Assembly: GCA_964634755.1 (NCBI GenBank)
Contig: CAZWJH010000036.1
Coordinates: forward strand, 1 to 21,998
Length of the DNA stretch: 21,998 nucleotides
Direction: 5' to 3'
Origin: JALXDT01 sp964634755
GTDB taxonomy: Bacteria > Acidobacteriota > Aminicenantia > JAMOAD01
Every line of letters begins with the position of its first letter. The first letter of the stretch is position 1. Positions 1-8,368 of the stretch are shown here, piece after piece. The position numbers and the translations under genes were made by a program. Under the pieces are notes generated by a model. That model saw only the letters and a program-made list of their open reading frames with translations, was not told where the DNA came from and searched no databases.

Positions 1-72
1 AAATACTTGATTTTATTACCCTTTTCAAGCACAAAATTTTTCGGGACAGTAATGAGTTTACGTGTAGAATAT

Positions 73-101
73 TTGACATGTAGCTTTGATTCTTGTATAT
101 T
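73..101 (+). promoter_or_regulatory. Sigma70-type promoter for the DUF262 gene
   Basis: TTGACA at 73-78 is a perfect -35 box. A 17-base spacer separates it from TATATT at 96-101, which matches the -10 consensus at five of six positions. Transcription would start near 108, leaving a leader of about 98 bases before the ATG at 206. The gene therefore seems to have its own promoter. Seen directly; activity is inferred. Confidence 0.6.
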
Positions 102-205
102 TAGGATATAAAGAGAGATATAATATTAATCATTATGATAGAGAGAAATTTAAGAGAAATATTAAAGAAATAAAAATTAAATAAAGTAAGGAGAGGTAAG
201 AAGAA

Positions 206-1879
206 ATGTTATCAAGTAATCCAAGTATAATGAGTTTTGTAATTGAAATGGATAAGGGAAACATCCTTTTGCCAATGGTACAAAGACCATTTGTTTGGTT
301 AAAAGATGAAGAAAAAATAACTAAGTTATTTGATTCAGTCATTAGAAGATTCCCTATAGGGATATTCTTGCTTTATGAAAAACCAAATAATAGTAATACT
401 AAAATTTTTGGAAGAAAATTTTTTGAGAATATAAATAAAAATACTAATTTTGAGGACTATGATGTAGAAATTCAGGAAAAACAAATTTTAGTTCTTGATG
501 GACACCAGAGATTACAATCACTATATTTAGGAGTAAAAGATGGTTCTCTTTATGGAAAACATTTATACCATGATGTTCGGTTTTTTTTTAAAAGTAAGGA
601 AATGTCTGAAATTAGTTTTAGATTATTTAAAAGTGATGAAAAAGTAGTCTATGTGAAAAATGATGATGCATTATATATTCGTTTTAGTAAAATTATAGAT
701 ATTGCGGAAAAAATTGCAAATATCTCCCCACAAAAAAAGATTCAGCAGCGAAAAGTAGTGCTTTCTGAATTAGAAGAATTAATAAAACCAGTGAGAAAAT
801 TATCTTCGCAAGAATATAATGATATTTACAATTATATTTCTGAAACTATTTCTACTTCCTTGTTTTTTCGCCACGATTCACGTATTTTTAAGTACGAGCT
901 AATAGAGAATAAGGATTTTGATGAAGAGGTTTTAGAAATTTTTGTCAGATTTAATCAAGGAGGGCTTCCTTTGACTAAATCTGATTTAATTTTTTCTACA
1001 TTGAAATTAGAATGGAAAGATGGTGGAAAAAATTTTGAGAAATTGTCAGAAGAAACTTCAATAAACAAAGATTTATTACTTAAAACACTAATAATAGTTT
1101 CAGATCTTCCAGCAAATACAAAAATTTGTAAGATTAAAGAAAATATTGAGAAATTAAAAAATAATTATGAACAGTTTGAATCAATTGTAAAGCAATTTCA
1201 TGATAAAATTATTAAGCTTACTGCTCGGTATGATAGAATTTATAGAAAATATAATTTTATTATACCCGTAATATATTATTTTTTTAAAAATAAAAATAAA
1301 TTGAAAAAAATTGAGGATTTATCAATACAACCCAATATATTAGAATATATCCTTATTATAGTGTATAATAGTAACTTACGGTCCGACAGTCATCTTAATA
1401 AAATTGTAGAGATAATTTCCCAAGAAGAATCAAAAGGTAAATTCCCATTAGAAAAAATAAAAGAACATTTAGAAAAGAAGGGAGTTAAAATTACTATTGA
1501 TGATATTTCTCTTAATTCTGACCCTATATTAACTTTCAGTTTGTTACAAAGAAATAACTGGAACCCATTATACGAAAAAAATAGACTTCATGTAGATCAT
1601 ATTTTCCCTATTAGTAAAAAAGAAGAATTACCTGAGGAATTAAGACCTTTAGTAGATACTATATTTAATAAATATGTGGTATTTGCTACTGATAATATTA
1701 GAAAAAGTGCAACTTATCCTGAAAATTATTTTACTGGTGATAAAGAAAAGCTTATTGAAACATATATTTTACCAAAAGAATATATAAAAAAAGAACATTT
1801 TGAGAAGATGATTAAATGGAGAAGAGAAAAAATAAAGAAACTTTTTAAGATGAATTTAAATTTAGAAATTTCTCTTTGA
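206..1879 (+). CDS. DUF262 / HNH (GmrSD- or SspE-like) nuclease
   Basis: Probable single-chain defence nuclease of the DUF262-DUF1524 type, the family of the modification-dependent enzyme GmrSD and of SspE. The N-terminal DUF262 domain carries the 'LP..QRPFVW' block (residues 22-31) and a DGHQR motif (98-102) in place of the usual DGQQR, the signature linked to NTP hydrolysis. 'RFNQGGLPLTKSD' (248-260) is the second DUF262 block. Near the C-terminus, HVDHIFP (462-468) followed by Asn488 and Asn497 fits the DUF1524 HNH-type nuclease. At 557 residues it looks complete. The ATG is supported by AAGGAGAGG at 188-196 with nine bases of spacing. No methylase or second subunit lies in the window; the left flank is not visible. 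Known from the family: restriction of modified phage DNA. The exact target here is unknown. Confidence 0.85.
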   Translation: MLSSNPSIMSFVIEMDKGNILLPMVQRPFVWLKDEEKITKLFDSVIRRFPIGIFLLYEKPNNSNTKIFGRKFFENINKNTNFEDYDVEIQEKQILVLDGHQRLQSLYLGVKDGSLYGKHLYHDVRFFFKSKEMSEISFRLFKSDEKVVYVKNDDALYIRFSKIIDIAEKIANISPQKKIQQRKVVLSELEELIKPVRKLSSQEYNDIYNYISETISTSLFFRHDSRIFKYELIENKDFDEEVLEIFVRFNQGGLPLTKSDLIFSTLKLEWKDGGKNFEKLSEETSINKDLLLKTLIIVSDLPANTKICKIKENIEKLKNNYEQFESIVKQFHDKIIKLTARYDRIYRKYNFIIPVIYYFFKNKNKLKKIEDLSIQPNILEYILIIVYNSNLRSDSHLNKIVEIISQEESKGKFPLEKIKEHLEKKGVKITIDDISLNSDPILTFSLLQRNNWNPLYEKNRLHVDHIFPISKKEELPEELRPLVDTIFNKYVVFATDNIRKSATYPENYFTGDKEKLIETYILPKEYIKKEHFEKMIKWRREKIKKLFKMNLNLEISL

Positions 1880-1941
1880 ATTATTTTGTAATAAATATTA
1901 ATTATGAACTCTTTTTAGTTTTTTAAAATTATTATTTTAAC

Positions 1942-1967
1942 TTCTTGGTAAGAATTTTTATTTTATT
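1942..1967 (+). terminator. Weak candidate terminator after the DUF262 gene
   Basis: TTCTT-GGT-AAGAA forms a five-pair stem with a three-base loop at 1942-1954, followed at once by a T-rich tract (TTTTTATTTTATT). The stem has only one G-C pair, so it may be too weak to work. It is the only stem plus T-tract arrangement seen in the 1880-2064 gap. Confidence 0.25.
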
Positions 1968-2097
1968 AATTTATTGTAAAAAATCTTTTTAAAACAAATA
2001 AAATAAAAGAAAAAGGATGAACAAATATTAGATTTAATATTTTTGAGTAAGTATTTATTATACTATGAAGGAATGTTTTTTATGTTATAATTATAAA

Positions 2098-4866
2098 ATG
2101 GTAAAAAAGATAGTAGGGAGCATTTTTTTCTTTATTTTGACCTTTTGGAGCTTTGGTCAAAACTATTCCTTTCTTGAAATAAATCCCACTCAAAAGATTT
2201 ATGAATTAAGATCCCCTCACTTTGAAATCCTATTTCCCAAAGGGAAGGAAAAGGAAGCTTCAAAGGTTAAAATTATAGCTGAAAAAAAATACAGAGAGCT
2301 TTCATCTTTTTTTAAATGGAAACCAAAAGATAAAATAATTATTTCTATTTATGATAATTATGATTTTCCTAATGGCTTTGCTACTGTATCTCCCTATAAT
2401 TGGATTGGTATTATCCTTTTTCTCCCTTTTTCAAACTCTACAATATCCAATTATGATGATTGGCTTAACCTTGTGTTAACACACGAATTAGCGCATATAT
2501 TTCATCTTGATCAAGGAAGAAAATTAACAAAGATATTGAGAAAAATTTTCGGAAGAGCACCTTTTACCATAACTTTCCCTGAACTTTCAACTCCTCTGTT
2601 TTTGATGGAGGGGATAGCGGTTTATACTGAAAGTTTGAAAAGTGGAAGAGGAAGATTAAATTCATCAGATTATCTTTCTTATATAAAAAACAATGCAGTT
2701 TTTAATAATTTCCCGACTTTTGATAGAATTTGTGGAGTTACATCACTTTTTCCGGGTCCCGAGATTATTTATATCTATGGCTCATATTTGACTGATTATA
2801 TAAGCAACAAATATGGCTGGAATAAAATTGTACAATCAATAGAAAAATCTTCAAAGGAGCCCATAATTTACAGCCCATCTTTCTCTATAAAAAAGATAAC
2901 AGGAAAATTTCCTAAATCTCATTATTCGGATATGAAGAGGTATTATAAAGCTCTTTTTAAAGATAAAAAAATATCCTCAGAAAGGATTACTGAAAGCGGT
3001 TTTTGGAAATATTTTTTAAATTTTGATGGAGAGGAAAATTTTTATTATTACAGAATTACTCCTTTTGAAATGCCTTATATTGCGAAATATTCTATTAAGA
3101 AAAAAGAAGAGGAAAAACTTTTTAGTATTTACGCTCTAAACAGTTTAGCCCTTTCAGAAGATAAAAATATCCTTTATTTTTCAGCTGTTAATAAGTACAA
3201 AAATTATTATTTTGTTAGTGATTTGTACTCTTATGATATTGAAAAGAAAAAAGTTAGGAGATTATCCAAGGGAAAATCTCTCTTTTTCCCGACACCTTTC
3301 ATAGATAATTATCTTCTTGCTGTTAAAAAAGCTGATAGTAAATCATCTTTGATTGTTTATGATTATGAAAAGAAAGAGGAAAAAAATAAGCTCTTTGAAT
3401 TTACTCAAATTTCATTTCCTGTTTTTGATAAAAATAATAATAGAATATATTTTGCTGGTCACAATGGGGGTGAATGGGATGTTTATTGTTATAATGTTAA
3501 TGATAAATTACTGAAAAGGCTCACCTTTGACAAAAATATTGAAAGGTATTTGAAAATTTATAATGATAAACTTTTTTTTGTATCCGTAGGAATAAAGGAT
3601 AAAGCTCTTTATTATTTTGATCTAAAGGAAGAAAAAGTAAAAGAGATTATAAAACCATTTATAGATCTGAGAAGCTTTTCTATTACGGAAAATTCTATTT
3701 ACTATTTATCTTTATATAAAAATGGTATTGAAATTTTAAAAGATAAAATAAACGAGGGTAAAGAGGTTGATTTTAATTCAGTTGAGAAAATTTTTTCAAA
3801 GCAGGAGCACAAATTGGAAGATAAATTTGAAAAAAATAATTATAAAACTGCAAATCTTTTAAAATTCTTAAAACCAACCTTTTGGCTACCATACTATATG
3901 AAAACTGACGGAAGGTACCTTTTGGGAGGAATGACACTTAGCATGGATCCTTACCAGAGGAATTCATTTTACGGAGCTTTGTACTATAATTATAAAGCTT
4001 CAAAGTATCCTTCAAGTGAATTTTCTCTATCTCACTATTTTTGGTACTTGCCTTTACATATATATGTAAAAAATATATTTTCAAACAATTCCTATTATGG
4101 TAATTATACGGATAGAGAAATAAAGATAGGTACATATTTTTCTTACGGAGATTATTACAATAATCTGTTTACTTCTCTTTATTATTCACTAAATTCTATT
4201 ACTGGAACTCCCCGTGGATACCGTTTGGCAGGGATAGAGTTTAATATTAATTTTGATTCTTCCAATGAATATCCTCTTTCAATAAGCAGAGAGGATGGAT
4301 TCCTGCTTTCGGGCGGTTTTAGAAAAAATATTAGAGCCATCGGAAGTGAGTATAATGTTTCCGAATTATTTTTTGATTTAAGAGCGTATTTAAGAGGACT
4401 GTATAAAAGTCAAATAATTGCTTTTAAAACAGGGTTTTATTATTCATTCGGGGATATCAAACTTGTCCATTTTGTAGGAGGAGAAGATAGCTATTATGAT
4501 TATCCTTCAATATCATCCCCCTCTGTTTCCCTTCAAAGGGCATATTCTTCAACATCTTTTATAGGGGACAGAATCTTTACTTTAAACTTTGAAGTTAGAA
4601 ATCCAATTGCTGTGGTTGAAAGAGGGTTGGGCTTTTACTCAATTTTTCTTTCTCAAATTTATAGTTCAATGTTTGTTGATTTTTCAAGACTTGAGCTTAC
4701 GGGAGAGAGTGTGGAATATCCTTTGAGTGTGGGAGTAGAACTTTCCTTTGATATGATTTTATGGTCATCTTTTAAGTTTACTTTAACTGGAGGAGTGGCT
4801 ATATCCAACAATAATGTTCAAAAACTAAAACCAAGGTATTATTTTAGAATAGGAAAGTCTTTTTGA
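2098..4866 (+). CDS. Secreted gluzincin metallopeptidase-like / TolB-type propeller / outer-membrane barrel protein
   Basis: Large exported protein with three parts. I use the ATG at 2098 rather than the one at 2065, because 2098 begins a clean signal peptide (MVKKIVGSIFFFILTFWSF, then Gln) and a TATACT box lies at 2059-2064, which would put the transcript start past 2065. Numbered from 2098, residues 129-133 are HELAH, the zinc-binding HExxH. Glu171 in 'LMEGIAVYTE' is the third ligand expected of gluzincins (peptidase-MA-like). Roughly residues 280-560 contain repeated strands of the 'GEWDVYCYNV...KRLTF' kind, typical of TolB/PD40 beta-propellers. From about residue 600 the chain is rich in alternating aromatic strands and ends in 'RIGKSF', with the terminal Phe typical of outer-membrane barrels. 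No exact function is known. It is probably an envelope-bound peptidase or assembly factor. It is the first gene of an overlapping run. Confidence 0.82.
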   Translation: MVKKIVGSIFFFILTFWSFGQNYSFLEINPTQKIYELRSPHFEILFPKGKEKEASKVKIIAEKKYRELSSFFKWKPKDKIIISIYDNYDFPNGFATVSPYNWIGIILFLPFSNSTISNYDDWLNLVLTHELAHIFHLDQGRKLTKILRKIFGRAPFTITFPELSTPLFLMEGIAVYTESLKSGRGRLNSSDYLSYIKNNAVFNNFPTFDRICGVTSLFPGPEIIYIYGSYLTDYISNKYGWNKIVQSIEKSSKEPIIYSPSFSIKKITGKFPKSHYSDMKRYYKALFKDKKISSERITESGFWKYFLNFDGEENFYYYRITPFEMPYIAKYSIKKKEEEKLFSIYALNSLALSEDKNILYFSAVNKYKNYYFVSDLYSYDIEKKKVRRLSKGKSLFFPTPFIDNYLLAVKKADSKSSLIVYDYEKKEEKNKLFEFTQISFPVFDKNNNRIYFAGHNGGEWDVYCYNVNDKLLKRLTFDKNIERYLKIYNDKLFFVSVGIKDKALYYFDLKEEKVKEIIKPFIDLRSFSITENSIYYLSLYKNGIEILKDKINEGKEVDFNSVEKIFSKQEHKLEDKFEKNNYKTANLLKFLKPTFWLPYYMKTDGRYLLGGMTLSMDPYQRNSFYGALYYNYKASKYPSSEFSLSHYFWYLPLHIYVKNIFSNNSYYGNYTDREIKIGTYFSYGDYYNNLFTSLYYSLNSITGTPRGYRLAGIEFNINFDSSNEYPLSISREDGFLLSGGFRKNIRAIGSEYNVSELFFDLRAYLRGLYKSQIIAFKTGFYYSFGDIKLVHFVGGEDSYYDYPSISSPSVSLQRAYSSTSFIGDRIFTLNFEVRNPIAVVERGLGFYSIFLSQIYSSMFVDFSRLELTGESVEYPLSVGVELSFDMILWSSFKFTLTGGVAISNNNVQKLKPRYYFRIGKSF

Positions 4867-5798
4867 TGGTTTCAATTATAATTGTCACTTTTTATGGAGA
4901 GAAGTTTATTGAAAAACTTCTTGATTCGATTGACAAACAAACTTATCAGGATTTTGAAGTGATTATTATAGATAATAATTCAAAAGACAAAACTCTTGAA
5001 ATTATTAAAGATAAAACAAAAGAGCTCTCTTTTTCATTAAAGCTTTTAGTATTAAATAAAAATTATGGCTACACTGTTGCTGTTAACAAGGGAATAAGGG
5101 AAGCCTCAGGAGAGTTTATTCTTGTTTTAAATCAGGATGTTTATTTGTCAGATAATTTTCTTGAAAATGCACTTAAAGGTTTTTTTAATAAGAAAATAGG
5201 TTTTGTTTCCGGAAAAATATTAAGATTTGATGGTAAGACTATTGATTCAACAGGACAGTTTCTTTCACTTTCTCTTTATCCTGTTGAAAGGGATTACAAT
5301 AAGATGGATTCGGAATATATTAAAAGAGAGAAAAGAATATTCTCAGTTTGCGGAGCTGTCGCTTTTTACAAAAAAGAGATGCTTGAGAAAATTAAAATAG
5401 ATGATGAGTATTTTGATGAGGACTTTTTTATGTTTTTTGATGATATTGATCTTGGTTGGAGAGCCAATATTTTAGGATGGAAGGGAGTCTATGTTGATAA
5501 TGCTGTTGCATATCATTATAGATCAGGATCCCTTGCTCAAAAAGGTAAAATTTTTCTTACATTTAAGAGATCTTCCTTTATTCAATATCACATAATAAAA
5601 AATCGCTATCTTACCTTAATAAAAAATGCAAGAATATCACAAGTTATTCTTCATCTTCCTTTCATTATCACAAGAGATATAGTATATTTATTTATTATTA
5701 TGATTAAACCTTCTATTTTTAAGCAGATTATAAAATCTTATCCAATCTTTAAAAAAGCTCTTTTGAAGAGGAGAAAGATATGGACAAAGGTATCCTGA
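4866..5798 (+). CDS. Family 2 glycosyltransferase (rhamnosyltransferase-like)
   Basis: GT-A fold transferase that would move a sugar from a nucleotide donor onto a growing envelope glycan. The ATG at 4866 shares its A with the upstream stop (TGATG), and AGGAAAG at 4851-4857 sits eight bases ahead. A TTG just before it is open but less likely. The N-terminus 'VSIIIVTFYGEKFIEKLLDSI' style block, 'VIIIDNNSKDKT' and 'LVLNQDVYL' (the DxD-like metal site, here NQD) are standard for GT2. 'FDEDFFMFFDDIDLGWRA' is the acceptor/catalytic ED-type block seen in WbbL/RfbF-like rhamnosyltransferases. The C-terminal 70 residues are basic and hydrophobic, suggesting membrane contact. It is translationally coupled to the genes on both sides. 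Sugar specificity cannot be read from sequence. Confidence 0.85.
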   Translation: MVSIIIVTFYGEKFIEKLLDSIDKQTYQDFEVIIIDNNSKDKTLEIIKDKTKELSFSLKLLVLNKNYGYTVAVNKGIREASGEFILVLNQDVYLSDNFLENALKGFFNKKIGFVSGKILRFDGKTIDSTGQFLSLSLYPVERDYNKMDSEYIKREKRIFSVCGAVAFYKKEMLEKIKIDDEYFDEDFFMFFDDIDLGWRANILGWKGVYVDNAVAYHYRSGSLAQKGKIFLTFKRSSFIQYHIIKNRYLTLIKNARISQVILHLPFIITRDIVYLFIIMIKPSIFKQIIKSYPIFKKALLKRRKIWTKVS

Positions 5799-6787
5799 TT
5801 AATATTTTATTATCTTCTCTTCTTGCTTTTTTCCTTGCTTCTTATCTAATCCCTCTTATGAAAAAAGCCGCATTAGAGCTTAATATTTTGGATATTCCGG
5901 ATAATAAATTAAAAAAGCATGAGAAACCCACACCATATATGGGAGGAATGGCTGTTTATATGGCCATTCTATTCTCAGTCAGTATTCTCATTCCTTTTAA
6001 TAAATTTGTGGCAGCTTTCTTTTTAGGTGCTACTATGATAGTAATGATTGGCTTTGTTGATGATTTAAAAGCAATGAGTCCCGGATTAAAATTTCTTCTC
6101 CAAAGCCTTGCAGTGTTAATTGTTATAAGAGGAGGAATTTATATAAAAATAGTTTTATTTCCTGATTATGTAAATTACATTTTAACATTTTTTTGGCTCC
6201 TTACAATTATCAATGCATTTAATTTTTTGGATGTTATGAATGGGCTTGCAACAATGGTTGCAATCGTGACTATGATTTTTTTTATCTTTTACTCCTCTCT
6301 TGAAAACAGTTTTTCTTTAATGTTAATTTCAACTGCAACCTTAGGAGCACTTTTATCTTTTCTCTATCATAATTTTCCCAAAGCCGAGATTTTTTTAGGG
6401 GACTCCGGAAGTATGCTATTGGGTTATATTATTGCTGTTTTATCATTTGCCATTGATTATTCTTATTTAAACAAAATTTCCGTAATAAACCCTTTGATTA
6501 TTTTATTTATCCCTCTTGCAGAATTAGTTTTTACAATTTTAAGAAGGGTATACTTTGGAATTCCTCCTTGGAAAGGTTCTCCGCATCACCTTTCCTTTTA
6601 TATAAGAAAGAGGTTCGGAGTTGTTAATACAACTTATTTTTTTGGTTTTCTTGTTCTTATTTCTGGTATCTCAACAATCTTTCTTTCTTTAGGAAAGATA
6701 TTTATTTTTAAAATTTTTGTAATTTTGCTTTTTTTAATCACATTTATAGTACCACTTTTTTTAAGGAAAAGAGATGGAGATTATTAA
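5780..6787 (+). CDS. MraY/WecA-family polyprenyl-phosphate sugar-1-phosphate transferase
   Basis: Integral membrane enzyme expected to transfer a HexNAc-1-phosphate from a UDP-sugar onto undecaprenyl phosphate, the first step of a lipid-linked glycan. About ten hydrophobic segments span 335 residues. Family motifs are present: 'GFVDDLKAMSP' (Asp94/Asp95, Mg2+ and substrate), 'NAFNFLDVMNGLA' (Asn145, Asn148, Asp151), 'FLGDSGS' (Asp208) and a cytoplasmic His pair in 'GSPHHLS' (269-270). The usual second Asp of the 'DGLDGLA'-type block is Asn here (Asn154). This is a WecA/TagO-like pattern rather than MraY, so O-antigen, teichoic-type or exopolysaccharide priming fits best. The start overlaps the glycosyltransferase by 19 bases and has GAAGAGGAG at 5765-5773. 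Confidence 0.85.
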   Translation: MDKGILINILLSSLLAFFLASYLIPLMKKAALELNILDIPDNKLKKHEKPTPYMGGMAVYMAILFSVSILIPFNKFVAAFFLGATMIVMIGFVDDLKAMSPGLKFLLQSLAVLIVIRGGIYIKIVLFPDYVNYILTFFWLLTIINAFNFLDVMNGLATMVAIVTMIFFIFYSSLENSFSLMLISTATLGALLSFLYHNFPKAEIFLGDSGSMLLGYIIAVLSFAIDYSYLNKISVINPLIILFIPLAELVFTILRRVYFGIPPWKGSPHHLSFYIRKRFGVVNTTYFFGFLVLISGISTIFLSLGKIFIFKIFVILLFLITFIVPLFLRKRDGDY

Positions 6788-7493
6788 AGGGATAAATCCT
6801 GTTTATGAATTTATAAAAAAGAGTCCTCAAAAAATTCACAAAATTATTATCAAAAATGATAAAAAACTAAATTCAAAAGTTTTTGAGATAATCAAAGAAG
6901 CAAAAAAGTTTAATATTCACATTCAAAGGGTAAGGCAGAGTTTTTTTTCAAAGTATAAAAACTCTCAAGGAATTATTGCAGAGGTAAATTTGGTTTCTTT
7001 GAAAAGTGAAAAAGAATTATTAAAAAAATTGGAAGACACACACTTAATAATTACATTTGATGGTATTCAGGATCCTCGAAACCTGGGAGCAGTTATAAGA
7101 AGTGCCTGGTTTTTTGGTATTGATACTATAGTTCTTCCTTCTAAAAGAGTAACAGCCATTGGAGATGCTGTCTCCAAAAGTTCAGCCGGGGCTATTACAT
7201 ATGTTCAGCCTTATAGGGTAAAGAGCATACCTTCTTTTTTAAGGCTTGCTAAAGATAAAGGATTTAAAATAGTTTGTGCTGAAAGTAATGGAAGCGAAAG
7301 TATAAAGAATTTTAAAAAAGCAGGAAAGTTTGTCCTACTTTTCGGAAGTGAAGATAAAGGTATCTCTTCTGAACCTAAAAAATACTGTGATTTTTCAGTT
7401 AAAATTGAATCTCCAACAAATTTTGAATCTTTAAACTTATCTGTTTCGGTTTCTATCTTTTTATATGAATTTACAAATGAAAGTAATATATAA
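6774..7493 (+). CDS. rlmB: RlmB-type 23S rRNA 2'-O-ribose methyltransferase (SpoU/TrmH family)
   Basis: SAM-dependent SPOUT methyltransferase; the family methylates the ribose of G2251 in 23S rRNA (E. coli numbering). 'IKGINPVYEFI' at the N-terminus is the substrate-binding domain signature of RlmB. Motif 1 'DGIQDPRNLGAVIRSA' (96-111, with Asn103 and Arg109), motif 2 'LLFGSEDKGIS' (188-198, GSE-D-KG instead of the common GSEGKG) and motif 3 'FESLNLSVSVSIFLYE' (217-232) form the trefoil knot. The residues ahead of motif 3 (ESPTN) are less conserved than the usual 'IPM.G' pattern. At 239 residues the length is normal. The start overlaps the upstream gene by 14 bases. A TrmH/TrmL-type tRNA methylase is the alternative, but the N-terminal domain argues for RlmB. 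Confidence 0.85.
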   Translation: MEIIKGINPVYEFIKKSPQKIHKIIIKNDKKLNSKVFEIIKEAKKFNIHIQRVRQSFFSKYKNSQGIIAEVNLVSLKSEKELLKKLEDTHLIITFDGIQDPRNLGAVIRSAWFFGIDTIVLPSKRVTAIGDAVSKSSAGAITYVQPYRVKSIPSFLRLAKDKGFKIVCAESNGSESIKNFKKAGKFVLLFGSEDKGISSEPKKYCDFSVKIESPTNFESLNLSVSVSIFLYEFTNESNI

Positions 7494-8358
7494 AATAGAA
7501 AAGATATTTTTAATAATAAATTCTACTATTATTTTATTTTCAACGATTGTTTTCTTTTTTATTTTTGAAAATCATTTAATTTTACTTTTAGGTTTTTTTG
7601 TCGAATTTTTTTATCTCATTATTGTCTTAAAAGATAAATTTAAGAGAATAAAGGCAATTAAAATGGATTTCCCTGACAAATGGAGAAAAATTTTAAATGA
7701 AAACTTGAGCTTTTACAGAGCAATTAAGGGGGAAAGAAAGGAAAGATTTGAAAATGATGTAAAAATTTTCTTCTCATCTTATAGAATTGAAGGGACCGAG
7801 GGAAAAGAGATAGATGAAAGTATGAAACTTATAATAGCAGGGGCTGTAGCTTCAATGTTAAACGGGCATCCGGAATGGGAACCCCCATTCAGAGATAGCA
7901 TAGTTATTTATCCGAGTAATACGATAGATAATGAATTTAATATGAATAAGGGGAACATAACAGGAATGGCTCCCAAAACAGGACCTATGATTATTACGGA
8001 AGGTGGTCTTAAGCAGAGCTTTTTTAATAAAAAAGATGGTTATAATGTTATTTATCATGAGATAGCACATTTTTTTGATTGGGAAGATGGAGAAGCCGGT
8101 GGAATACCAATGACGAGAATATTGCCTTCAAAAATTGAAAGATGGAGAAAGATAATTCATAAGGAATGGTCAAAAGTGAGAAAAAAACCTTATTTAAGAA
8201 GCTATGCGGGTACGAATGAAGCTGAATTTTTTGCTGTGGCAACAGAATATTTCTTTGAAAATCCCTCGCTTTTAAAGAGAGATAGTCCTGAAGTTTATGA
8301 ATTGTTAAAGGATTTTTATAATCTTGATACTGTAAATATCCTGAACTCAAAAAGATAG
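7465..8358 (+). CDS. mtfA: Membrane-anchored MtfA-type (M90) zinc metallopeptidase
   Basis: Zinc peptidase related to E. coli MtfA (Mlc titration factor A, clan MA). HEIAHFFDWEDGE at 198-210 provides the HExxH and matches the MtfA-specific 'HE.AH.LD..DG' block. 'NEAEFFAVATEYFFENP' (251-267) supplies the third ligand Glu254 and the family C-terminal motif. Unlike the soluble enterobacterial protein, this one begins with two hydrophobic stretches (about 13-35 and 37-54), so the peptidase domain (about 65-290) is probably tethered to the inner membrane facing the cytoplasm. It overlaps rlmB by 29 bases; an ATG at 7477 would give 17. Neither start has a good Shine-Dalgarno. It is the last gene of the operon. 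E. coli MtfA regulates Mlc/PtsG; whether that applies here is unknown. Confidence 0.82.
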   Translation: MNLQMKVIYKIEKIFLIINSTIILFSTIVFFFIFENHLILLLGFFVEFFYLIIVLKDKFKRIKAIKMDFPDKWRKILNENLSFYRAIKGERKERFENDVKIFFSSYRIEGTEGKEIDESMKLIIAGAVASMLNGHPEWEPPFRDSIVIYPSNTIDNEFNMNKGNITGMAPKTGPMIITEGGLKQSFFNKKDGYNVIYHEIAHFFDWEDGEAGGIPMTRILPSKIERWRKIIHKEWSKVRKKPYLRSYAGTNEAEFFAVATEYFFENPSLLKRDSPEVYELLKDFYNLDTVNILNSKR

Positions 8359-8368
8359 TAAAATTTGC

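Noticed and set aside
1923..1940. TTAAAAT / ATTTTAA palindrome after the DUF262 gene
   Set aside because: A-T pairs only and no following T-tract; expected by chance in such AT-rich DNA.
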